Positions 1 to 6,298 of a stretch of DNA of 15,906 nucleotides are shown here, piece after piece. Made by a program: the position numbers and the translations under genes. This DNA is from B16-G9 sp964400655 (GTDB taxonomy: Bacteria > Bacteroidota > Bacteroidia > Bacteroidales > F082). Numbering within the stretch: the first letter of the stretch is position 1; every line of letters starts with the position of its first letter. The stretch covers positions 1 to 15,906 of the forward strand of contig CAYNVN010000086.1 of NCBI GenBank assembly GCA_964400655.1. Reading direction: 5' to 3'. The notes beneath the pieces are model-generated. The model saw only the letters and a program-made list of their open reading frames with translations, searched no databases and was not told the DNA's origin.

Positions 1-257
1 TGTGGGAAGGAGATGCAAATAATGATGGTGAAATTCAATACGCTTCGGGTAGTAATTCCGATAAAGGATCGATTTTAAATGAAGTCGGAACAACTACTCC
101 GGGAAATATATTATCATCGGTTTATAAAAGAACAGATGTTAATTTGGATGGTGAAGTACAATACGCGTCAGGATCAAATTCTGATAAAGGAACTGTTTTA
201 AATGTAATAGGAACGACTACTCCGGGAAATATTTTTAAAGCTCATTTACCTAATTAA
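1..257 (+). CDS. C-terminal end of a surface protein with two tandem EF-hand/dockerin-like repeats (5' end outside window)
   Basis: The frame is open from the left edge (first full codon at base 3) to TAA at 255-257, giving 84 residues. They consist of two copies of a 41-codon unit starting at bases 12 and 135, each opening with a Ca-binding-type loop (DANNDGEIQYAS and DVNLDGEVQYAS) followed by a shared SGSNSDKG segment and a TTTPGNI segment. The D-x-N-x-D-G spacing matches the first half of an EF-hand loop, as in dockerins. Similar C-terminal units are common in secreted Bacteroidota proteins, where they replace or precede sorting tails; that is family knowledge, not seen here. The function of the missing N-terminal part cannot be judged. 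The next gene starts 18 bases downstream, so the two are probably co-transcribed. Confidence 0.8.
   Translation, partial: WEGDANNDGEIQYASGSNSDKGSILNEVGTTTPGNILSSVYKRTDVNLDGEVQYASGSNSDKGTVLNVIGTTTPGNIFKAHLPN
12..257 (+). repeat. Two tandem 123-base coding repeats (41 codons each)
   Basis: Unit 1 covers 12-134 and unit 2 covers 135-257, the latter including the stop codon. Over the first 34 aligned residues 26 are identical. The most constant stretch is QYASGSNSDKG, followed later by GTTTPGNI. Differences are mostly conservative (I/V, S/T, V/I), as expected of a duplicated domain under protein-level constraint. More copies may lie upstream of the window. Confidence 0.8.
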
Positions 258-275
258 TTATAAAAAGATATTACG

Positions 276-2585
276 ATGAAAAAGTTTTTACTTATAATAA
301 AATTATTTACTGCATTATATCTGATAAGTGGATCTTTATTGGCACAAACGCAGTTTGAAGCAAGGGTTATAAATAACTCTAAAGGTTATTTGGAGTATCA
401 GGTTAGAGCTGTTGACCCGGCTGTTGTCCCTACTAGCGGTATGCCGATTACACAGATTAGTTTTGAAATTAGATGGCCGAATACAAGTAGTGCTGATGTT
501 GAGGTGTTATGTTCTAACAATTTTTATACAATTGTTGATGGTCTTGGAGCAAAACAAACTAAAGATACATATTATTGGAGAAATTTTGTAATGAACCAAG
601 CACCAATTAATGCAGATCATGATTGGACCATAAACGTTTGGGAAACAATTGTTGAATTTAAAGTTACAGGGCCAGGCGGAACAACTAATTTTGATGTTGC
701 TCCTCATTTATGGGTAGCGCAGGATTTAGTTTGGGCACAAGGAGCACCTACTGCTACAACTTATTTCCCTGTTGTTAACGGCTCTGTTCCAAATTACGAT
801 TTCCCCACTTTAATTTACGAGTTTGTTTGGGTAGGAGGAGGTACTGGTCCGGGAGGTGCTCCTGATTATTGGAATCAAACCAACAACTGGGAAAACGAAT
901 GTGGTAATGCCACAAATACCGGATATTGGCCTTATCAAACAACAGAAAATGTTTATATACCATTTACCGGTGCGTCAGGGAATTATCCAGATTCTTATAA
1001 TACAACATCAAATTATGCTTACGTTTGTGGTAATATCCTAATCGATAGTCTCGCTCATGTAACGGTGCCTGATCTGTCTGCGCAACCAGGTAATACTTAC
1101 TTTAATATTGGAGGTAATCTTAAAATTAATAATGGAGGTAAATTATATTTACCCGCTAAAGGATATGCAACGGTAAGCGGCTCTACAGAAATTAATAACG
1201 TTGAGGGTGTAGAAGTACAGGCCGATGCAACAGGTGTAGGCTCTTTTATTGATAACGGAACCATTACCTACGGAACAAGCGGTACGGCTAAGGTTCAAAC
1301 CTATTTAAGTAACAGTGCGGGAGTAGGTGACTTTTATATTCACACTGTCGGCCCTACTGTAGATGAAGAAAATTACACGGGTTCAGGTACAGGTGCTTTT
1401 TTAAGTGCGTTTAATTTATCAGCCGGTAATACATATGCTTATGAATGGGATGAGTCTCAGGATTCGGTTAATGGTTGGCAAAACATTTACTCTCTTACTG
1501 CTGAAATTCATTCAGGTGATGGAATAGCACTTTCAACTACTGATGCAACAAATTATACTTTGAATATGACCGGAGAATTTTTAACCGGTGATGTAAACCC
1601 TCCTGCTTTATCATATAGTAATAATTATACTGAATTAATCAGCAACCCTTACCCCTCCGCAATAGATTTTGATGCCTTTGCAACCGATGCTTCAAACAGT
1701 GGTATCATTAATAATAAATACTGGCTATGGGATCCATCGGCAGGTAGTTATATTACTCGTTCGGGGGGATCGGGTAGCCAGCAATATATTCAGGTTGGTC
1801 AGGCGTTTTTTGTTGAAACCACTTCTGCCGGAACGGTTACCTTTAAAAATAGTTTCAGAGTGCACAGCAACGATGCTTTCCGTGATATCAATACCAATGA
1901 GTTAACCATGAAAGTTAGCGGTGGCGATTATGGTTACCGTGACGAACTGGTTGTAAGGTTTGTTGATGATGCAACCTATGGATATGACGAAGAAATTGAT
2001 GCTTACAAAAGGAACAGTATGTACGATGATGCCACACAAATTGAATGTGTAGCTGATGACAACTCGAAACTTGCCATCGACTTCCTGCCTCTCGAAGGCC
2101 TGCAAGGCGATATGGTTAGTGTTCCGGTGAATTTCCAGTGTGGTTATACTGCTGATTATACTTTCGACTTTGAAGGAATCGACTCCTTTGAAGCGGGAAA
2201 TGAAATCTGGCTGGAAGACAAAAAGGACAACGATAAATGGATATATCTGAACAACAATCCGCATTATACATTTACCGCCACTTCTTATGAGCCTCACGAC
2301 AGGTTTATCCTTCATTTCTTCGGTCCTACGGCCATCGATGAAAATGATGAGGCCCGCGTTAATATCTATTCATGGCAACATTATGCTTACATTAAAAATG
2401 TAACCAACGAAAAAATTAAAAAGGTAGCCATTTATGATATTTCGGGAAGTCTGGTAACCGAACGAAAAGTGCCCGACGGACAAAAACTGACTAAAATTTG
2501 GGTTTCCGACCGAATGGCCTATTATGTGGTTCAGGTTATTACCGAAACCAATGTTTATACAAACAAAATTTTAATTACTAAATAA
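276..2585 (+). CDS. Secreted multidomain surface protein with T9SS type A sorting tail
   Basis: This is a 769-residue protein of unknown specific function, expected at the cell surface. Residues 1-23 form a signal peptide (MKKF, hydrophobic core, cleavage probably at LLA/Q24). Residues about 25-150 look like a beta-sandwich of cohesin-like type (inference from the strand pattern and the ISFEIRWPNT segment). About 200-340 is rich in short Gly/Asn turns (GGNLKINNGGKLYLP), suggesting beta-solenoid or G8-like strands. About 450-680 is a module often seen in Bacteroidota surface proteins, including the ISNPYPSAIDFDAF motif, the FKNSFRVHSNDAF segment and a DRFILHFFGP end. From about 684 (TAIDEN) to the end (NKILITK) is a T9SS type A tail, which directs export through the outer membrane and attachment or release. 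No catalytic motif is visible, so an adhesin or structural role is a guess. The ATG start gives a clean signal peptide with an A-rich leader. It lies 18 bases after the repeat protein and 17 before the next gene. Confidence 0.85.
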   Translation: MKKFLLIIKLFTALYLISGSLLAQTQFEARVINNSKGYLEYQVRAVDPAVVPTSGMPITQISFEIRWPNTSSADVEVLCSNNFYTIVDGLGAKQTKDTYYWRNFVMNQAPINADHDWTINVWETIVEFKVTGPGGTTNFDVAPHLWVAQDLVWAQGAPTATTYFPVVNGSVPNYDFPTLIYEFVWVGGGTGPGGAPDYWNQTNNWENECGNATNTGYWPYQTTENVYIPFTGASGNYPDSYNTTSNYAYVCGNILIDSLAHVTVPDLSAQPGNTYFNIGGNLKINNGGKLYLPAKGYATVSGSTEINNVEGVEVQADATGVGSFIDNGTITYGTSGTAKVQTYLSNSAGVGDFYIHTVGPTVDEENYTGSGTGAFLSAFNLSAGNTYAYEWDESQDSVNGWQNIYSLTAEIHSGDGIALSTTDATNYTLNMTGEFLTGDVNPPALSYSNNYTELISNPYPSAIDFDAFATDASNSGIINNKYWLWDPSAGSYITRSGGSGSQQYIQVGQAFFVETTSAGTVTFKNSFRVHSNDAFRDINTNELTMKVSGGDYGYRDELVVRFVDDATYGYDEEIDAYKRNSMYDDATQIECVADDNSKLAIDFLPLEGLQGDMVSVPVNFQCGYTADYTFDFEGIDSFEAGNEIWLEDKKDNDKWIYLNNNPHYTFTATSYEPHDRFILHFFGPTAIDENDEARVNIYSWQHYAYIKNVTNEKIKKVAIYDISGSLVTERKVPDGQKLTKIWVSDRMAYYVVQVITETNVYTNKILITK

Positions 2586-2602
2586 TCTGTCCACTTAAAA
2601 AC

Positions 2603-2854
2603 ATGAAAAAGATGAAAAAAGTTATATCAATATTATCCGTTTTAATTTTTACATTGTTTTTTGCAATTAATGTTAACGCGCAGGTGATGGGGCCGAGTAA
2701 TCCTCCCGGAGGACCCGAGGCCGGAGATCAGCCCATTGGAGGCGGTGCTCCCGTTGGAAGCGGTTTATTTATCCTTTTGGGAATGGGTGCCGCCTATGGA
2801 AGCCGGAAACTTTACAAACTCCATAAGGAGGATGAAGAGGAAAAAATCAGCTAA
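2603..2854 (+). CDS. Small exported protein with Gly-rich motif, C-terminal helix and charged tail (sorting-signal-like)
   Basis: This is an 83-residue protein. Residues 1-26 are a signal peptide (MKKMKK start, hydrophobic core, NVNA/Q). Residues 28-44 are a Pro/Gly-rich linker. At 44-54 there is a Gly-rich motif, PIGGGAPVGSG, followed by a hydrophobic helix at 55-66 (LFILLGMGAAYG) and a basic patch with charged end (SRKLYKLHKEDEEE). That layout (short motif, small-residue helix, basic cluster at the C-terminus) is the layout of protein-sorting tails such as PEP-CTERM and GlyGly-CTERM. Similar short proteins, some annotated as PID-CTERM, occur in Bacteroidota; I recall that family but cannot check membership, and here the motif reads PIG, not PID. 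The mature part is so short that the tail is nearly the whole protein. It is likely co-transcribed with the preceding gene (17-base gap) and is followed by a terminator. Confidence 0.75.
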   Translation: MKKMKKVISILSVLIFTLFFAINVNAQVMGPSNPPGGPEAGDQPIGGGAPVGSGLFILLGMGAAYGSRKLYKLHKEDEEEKIS

Positions 2855-2873
2855 TAATAATTTCTTTTTAAAT

Positions 2874-2911
2874 AATGAAAAAAGCTATCCTGCCGGGTAG
2901 CTTTTTTCATT
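2874..2911 (+). terminator. Strong intrinsic hairpin terminator, probably bidirectional
   Basis: The arms 2874-2890 and 2895-2911 pair over 17 bases with one T-G wobble around the tetraloop TGCC. The core is GCTATCC-TGCC-GGGTAGC, flanked by A6 on the left and T6 on the right, so it can work on both strands. It lies 20 bases after the stop of the 83-residue gene and ends the surface-protein block. Confidence 0.9.
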
Positions 2912-2965
2912 GTGCCCGTAGCGCCTCAAAATTTAAGCACCAAAATACAAGCACCAAATCACAAA

Positions 2966-2982
2966 CCTGCCCGTCCGGCAGG
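2966..2982. repeat. GC-rich hairpin CCTGCC-CGTCC-GGCAGG
   Basis: A 6-base perfect stem with a 5-base loop, followed by GCGGG, in an otherwise AT-rich stretch. Small GC hairpins of this kind are scattered between genes in many Bacteroidota; here it is not followed by a T-tract, so it is not a terminator. Confidence 0.6.
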
Positions 2983-3016
2983 CGGGAAAAATCCTCAATA
3001 TCAAAAATAAAATTTC

Positions 3017-3038
3017 AAAACCACGTCGTTCATTCAAA
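3017..3038 (+). repeat. 22-base direct repeat, copy 1
   Basis: The 22 bases, with core CCACGTCGTTCATTCAAA preceded by AAAA, recur exactly at 3415-3436. This copy lies just left of the inverted-end element. Confidence 0.9.
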
Positions 3039-3044
3039 TTATCT

Positions 3045-3212
3045 CGTCATTTCGAGGGAGGCACGACCGAGAAATCCCCTGCTATAATCGACTGAACTCT
3101 CTTTTTAGAGGCAGGCTGCTACTCAGGAGATTCCCGCCCGTACCGAACGGTACGTTCGGGCGGGCCTCGTCGCTCACCGAAAGCTTTCGGCTTCGCTTCC
3201 CTCGGAATGACG
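3045..3212. repeat. 168-base MITE/REP-like element with inverted terminal repeats
   Basis: The left end CGTCATTTCGAGGGA (3045-3059) and the inverse of the right end (TCCCTCGGAATGACG, to 3212) match at 14 of 15 positions. Inside are a perfect 14-base palindrome CCGAAAGCTTTCGG (3177-3190) and a nested GC-rich hairpin with outer arms CCCGCCCG (3133-3140) and CGGGCGGG (3157-3164) and inner arms TACCG/CGGTA. There is no coding capacity. Elements with CGTCATT-type ends are known as dispersed repeats in several bacterial groups, so this may be a non-autonomous mobile or REP-like unit. I see no obvious target duplication at the ends. Confidence 0.7.
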
Positions 3213-3273
3213 GCGGGGCTGTACGGAAAGGGCAACAACAAGCATCCCGCACCAAGCACCAAGCAACCAGTTC

Positions 3274-3313
3274 CCAACTTCTCAACCTCTCAACTTCCCA
3301 ACTTCCCAGCCTC
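3274..3313 (+). repeat. Octamer tandem repeat, five in-phase units of YCAACTTC
   Basis: The units are CCAACTTC, TCAACCTC, TCAACTTC, CCAACTTC and CCAGCCTC, in exact 8-base phase, with a sixth weaker unit just upstream (ACCAGTTC at 3266-3273). On the minus strand the unit reads GAAGTTGR, close to the heptamer RRGAGTT found at 7848-7910. Confidence 0.8.
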
Positions 3314-3338
3314 AAACCTACCAAACAGGCCAATCAAA

Positions 3339-3380
3339 AATCAAAAATCTGCAATCATAAATCTGCAATTATTAAGTGCC
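3339..3380 (+). repeat. 42-base direct repeat, copy 1
   Basis: This stretch, containing GCAATCATAAATCTGCAATT and ending AAGTGCC, recurs at 3486-3527 with 40 of 42 positions identical. Confidence 0.85.
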
Positions 3381-3414
3381 TAAAGTGCGCTAAAATTTGG
3401 AGTGCCTGGAGTTA

Positions 3415-3436
3415 AAACCACGTCGTTCATTCAAAC
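3415..3436 (+). repeat. 22-base direct repeat, copy 2
   Basis: Exact copy of 3017-3038, 398 bases away, lying between the two 42-base repeat copies. Confidence 0.9.
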
Positions 3437-3485
3437 TTTAAACATCCAAACATTGAACCTTGAACAGCCGTCAGGCCAAATCATA

Positions 3486-3527
3486 AATCAAAAATCCGCA
3501 ATCATAAATCTGCAATTATTGAGTGCC
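3486..3527 (+). repeat. 42-base direct repeat, copy 2
   Basis: Matches 3339-3380 at 40 of 42 positions (one C/T and one G/A difference). It runs straight into AGTGCCTGGAGTT (3522-3534), a word also found at 3401-3413 and at 7842-7854. Confidence 0.85.
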
Positions 3528-3564
3528 TGGAGTTGAACGTTCAGCATTTCGGGTTTAGCGTTCA

Positions 3565-3587
3565 GTCGTGCCTCCTTCGGGATAACA
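3565..3587 (-). repeat. Decayed solo end of the CGTCATT element, inverted
   Basis: The stretch beginning GTCGTGCCTCC matches the reverse complement of 3045-3067, the left end of the 168-base element, at 18 of 23 positions. No partner end is visible nearby, so it is either a relic or the far end of a larger composite unit spanning 3045-3587. Confidence 0.5.
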
Positions 3588-3649
3588 ACGAGCAGTAATA
3601 AGACGAAACGTCAACCCGTGGCCATTAATGTTTGTTTAAAGGATATTTG

Positions 3650-3671
3650 TAGTAGCTAAATAGTAGCTAAA
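3650..3671 (+). repeat. Tandem 11-base duplication TAGTAGCTAAA
   Basis: Two exact adjacent copies (3650-3660 and 3661-3671), about 100 bases upstream of the phosphoesterase start. The spacing of 11 bases is near one helical turn, so a double protein-binding site is possible, but nothing else supports that. Confidence 0.6.
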
Positions 3672-3771
3672 TCTGATTTGATAGTACATCAATCGAAGAA
3701 AAATATACGGTAATATATTTTCATAAATTAAGTTTGTTGCATATTTTCACCCAAACATAAAAATTGTGCTC

Positions 3772-6186
3772 ATGAAAAATTTAAACCCACTTACAGTTAA
3801 GTCCATTTTATGGCCGGTCATGTTATTTAATCTGCTGTTTTTATCCGGCCGGTTGTTTTCGGCAAACGACAAATACCGAATCATTATAATAAACAATCCG
3901 GCAACAACCATCACCATCGGATGGAATCAGATAAGCGGTGATAATCCGATAGTTTATTACGATGTAACCGACCACGGCACCGATTACACACAATATGCTT
4001 TTCAAAAAGATGTGGACAGGGTCGCCGAATATAAAAATATGAACAACCATTTTGCACGCCTTACCGGTTTAACACCAAACACCGCGTATTATTTTGTAAT
4101 TCACGACAGCGAAGGAACAAGCCAGCGATATTGGTTTAAAACAGCACCCAACGATACAAGCCGGCTTTCCATCATTGCCGGAGGTGACTCCAGAACCAAC
4201 AGAGAACCTCGTCAGAGAGCTAATTTACTGGTATCGAAACTAAAACCCCATGTAGTACTTTTTGGAGGAGATATGACAGAAGACAATACTTCAACCCAAT
4301 GGAAAGAATGGCTTGACGACTGGCAATATACAACCTCTGCAGACGGAAGAATGATTCCCGTTATACCTGCAATGGGAAACCACGAAAGTCAGGAAGTAAT
4401 TTATTATTTGTTCGACACACCTGATAACAAATATTATTATGCAAACACCTTTGGAGATAATATCATTCGTATTTATACATTAAATACAGAAGTTTCGGTA
4501 TCGGGCAATCAGCTTACCTGGCTTAAAAACGATTTAAATGCCAATACACAAACAAAGTGGAAAATGGCTCAATATCACAAGCCCATGCGCCCCCATTATG
4601 CAAGTAAGCCCAATAATGATGCCGCCTACGATGCGTGGGCACACCTGTTTTACAACAATAATGTTCGCCTGGTTGTTGAGTGTGATGCTCATACGGTAAA
4701 AGAAACCTGGCCTGTTGAACCTTCTGATTTGCCGGGTAACGATGAAGGTTTTATTCGGAACAACACATATGGTTGTGTTTATGTTGGCGAAGGCGGTTGG
4801 GGTGCTCCTCTCCGTAACAACAACAACGATAAAACATGGACCAGAAATTCAGGAAAATTTTATCAGTTCAAATTAATATTTATCGACCAAAATAAAATTG
4901 AAGTACGAACTGTAAAAACCGATAATGCCGATGAAGTTGGAGAAGTGTCCAATGACGACCCATTTACACTGCCTGAAAATATTGACATCTGGAACCCGTC
5001 TAACGGTCCGGTAGTAGAAATAACACCTGCACCGCCAATGAATAAACCCGATATATATTTCCCCGAAAATACTCAAACCGTTTATGTTAACGGCGATAAT
5101 ATTACCCTCGAAGTGGAAGTTGCAAACGAAGGAAACGGAATAGACAGCGTTGTGTTTTATGTTAACGGACAAGCCGAATCAACGGTAACATCACAACCTT
5201 ATACCTTTACCCGTTCGTACGCCGACGGCCAGTATTTTGTTAAAGCGGTGGCATTTGATCAAACAGGCCTGACGGACAAAGAAACATTAAGTATTAATGT
5301 GGGAATTTTCACCGAAACCGTTGAAGTACCTATAAAAAACGGTCAGGATGACATTGAAGAAACTCAGGCGGGACTGGTGTACTTTAACAGCAGCGACCTG
5401 GAAATGATGTTTGACGACTATGAATTTGATCATGGTACACCTAACGGTTTTCAAAAAATAGGTTTACGTTTTCAGAAAGTATTTATTCCTAAAGGTGCGG
5501 TAATCGACAGTGCATTTATTCAGTTCCGTTCCGATGAAACAGATAACCAATTTGCAGAGTTTTTGCTGTTCTCCGAAAAAGCCGGTAGCGCAGCACCTTT
5601 TGATGACGACAGCCTGAATGTTTCTTCCAGAGAAATGAATAACGATTCGGTATATTGGGCTCCTCCGGCATGGAACGAAACCGGCGTAACAGGTCCTGCG
5701 CAAAAAACTCCCGATATTAAAACACTGTTACAGGCGGTAATTGACGGAGAAGAATGGGCATCGGGAAATAACGTTGTTATTAAAATAACCGGTACGGGTG
5801 TAAGTCTTACCAACGAAGATGCCATCAGGGTAGCCGACTCGTACGAAGGCAAACCAACGCATCCGGCAACATTAATCTATACCTACCATTTTGATGCCGC
5901 TTATGTGGGAGTTGACCAAAAGAACCATAACCCCAATTTGCTAATTAACGCTTATCCCAATCCGTTTGATAACAGTGTAAAAATATTGTTTAAAGGCAAC
6001 CACAACCAAAACTATTATATAAAATTTTCTGATGTTACGGGACGTGTTGTTTATAGGCAAAAAATAATGCCGTATGGTAATGAGCTGGTGATTAACCCTA
6101 ACATCACCGTTCAGGGTATTTATATTTTAACCGTTTATTCAGAAACAAATAATCAGGTATTCTCCAAGATACTTGTACGTCGCTAA
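3772..6186 (+). CDS. Secreted purple-acid-phosphatase-like metallophosphoesterase with Ig-like, beta-sandwich and T9SS tail
   Basis: This is an 804-residue exported enzyme likely to hydrolyse phosphomonoesters or diesters outside the cell. I start it at the ATG at 3772, which gives a clean signal peptide (MKNLNPL, hydrophobic core, cut near FSA31); a GTG two codons earlier is also in frame but less likely. Residues about 35-128 are an FN3-like domain (LTGLTPNTAYYF), as in purple acid phosphatases. About 133-390 is the calcineurin-like core, with metal-ligand motifs GGDSR (D139), GGDMTED (D167), GNHE (N203, H204), YHKP (H269) and CDAH (D305, H307). The usual last motif is GHxH, so its first His appears as Asp here. 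About 424-515 is an Ig-like domain (VVFYVNGQ), about 516-707 a beta-sandwich domain often attached to secreted enzymes, and about 722-804 a T9SS type A tail (YPNPFDN to KILVRR). It stands alone between the repeat mosaic and a terminator. Substrate is unknown. Confidence 0.9.
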   Translation: MKNLNPLTVKSILWPVMLFNLLFLSGRLFSANDKYRIIIINNPATTITIGWNQISGDNPIVYYDVTDHGTDYTQYAFQKDVDRVAEYKNMNNHFARLTGLTPNTAYYFVIHDSEGTSQRYWFKTAPNDTSRLSIIAGGDSRTNREPRQRANLLVSKLKPHVVLFGGDMTEDNTSTQWKEWLDDWQYTTSADGRMIPVIPAMGNHESQEVIYYLFDTPDNKYYYANTFGDNIIRIYTLNTEVSVSGNQLTWLKNDLNANTQTKWKMAQYHKPMRPHYASKPNNDAAYDAWAHLFYNNNVRLVVECDAHTVKETWPVEPSDLPGNDEGFIRNNTYGCVYVGEGGWGAPLRNNNNDKTWTRNSGKFYQFKLIFIDQNKIEVRTVKTDNADEVGEVSNDDPFTLPENIDIWNPSNGPVVEITPAPPMNKPDIYFPENTQTVYVNGDNITLEVEVANEGNGIDSVVFYVNGQAESTVTSQPYTFTRSYADGQYFVKAVAFDQTGLTDKETLSINVGIFTETVEVPIKNGQDDIEETQAGLVYFNSSDLEMMFDDYEFDHGTPNGFQKIGLRFQKVFIPKGAVIDSAFIQFRSDETDNQFAEFLLFSEKAGSAAPFDDDSLNVSSREMNNDSVYWAPPAWNETGVTGPAQKTPDIKTLLQAVIDGEEWASGNNVVIKITGTGVSLTNEDAIRVADSYEGKPTHPATLIYTYHFDAAYVGVDQKNHNPNLLINAYPNPFDNSVKILFKGNHNQNYYIKFSDVTGRVVYRQKIMPYGNELVINPNITVQGIYILTVYSETNNQVFSKILVRR

Positions 6187-6206
6187 TTCCTTAATTAGTT
6201 AATATA

Positions 6207-6244
6207 AAATGCGGCATCCGGTTAACCGGGTGCCGCATTTTTTT
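6207..6244 (+). terminator. Intrinsic hairpin terminator after the phosphoesterase gene
   Basis: The arms 6207-6221 and 6226-6240 pair over 15 bases with one T-G wobble around a TTAA loop, followed by further T residues to 6244. The stem core is GCGGCATCCGG. An A-run on the left side allows some function on the minus strand. It is built like the terminator at 2874-2911. Confidence 0.92.
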
Positions 6245-6298
6245 ACAGCTTAAAAAAACATTCACACATTTGCGACAACACTGTTTTTCTGCAAACTT

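Larger units (their letters stand above)
2912..3771. other. Non-coding repeat mosaic of 860 bases
   Basis: I see no credible gene on either strand between the terminator and the phosphoesterase start. The open frames here run through hairpins and low-complexity repeats. The region is packed with short repeats: a GC-rich hairpin, a 168-base element with inverted ends, an octamer tract, two pairs of direct repeats, a decayed element end and an 11-base duplication, each listed separately. The last 90 bases before the gene (3680-3771) are AT-rich and should hold its promoter, but I found no convincing match to the Bacteroidota -33/-7 consensus (TTTG and TAnnTTTG). Confidence 0.8.

Noticed and set aside
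1902..2315. Minus-strand frame of 137 codons under the surface-protein gene
   Set aside because: It lies wholly within a well-supported gene and its translation mirrors that gene's codon pattern.
2875..3087. Open frame of 70 codons starting MKKAILPG on the plus strand
   Set aside because: Its start lies inside the terminator stem at 2874-2911 and it runs through dispersed repeats; the translation has no protein-like features.
3082..3333. Minus-strand frame of 83 codons
   Set aside because: It is the translation of the inverted-end element and the octamer tract; the repeated RLGSWEVERLRSWE pattern is a by-product of the octamers.
2912..3771. CRISPR array in the repeat-rich intergenic region
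   Set aside because: The repeats are few, of unequal type and irregularly spaced, with no regular spacer length and no cas genes.
5520..5852. Minus-strand frame of 110 codons under the phosphoesterase gene
   Set aside because: It is antisense to the conserved beta-sandwich domain; the plus reading is clearly the coding one.
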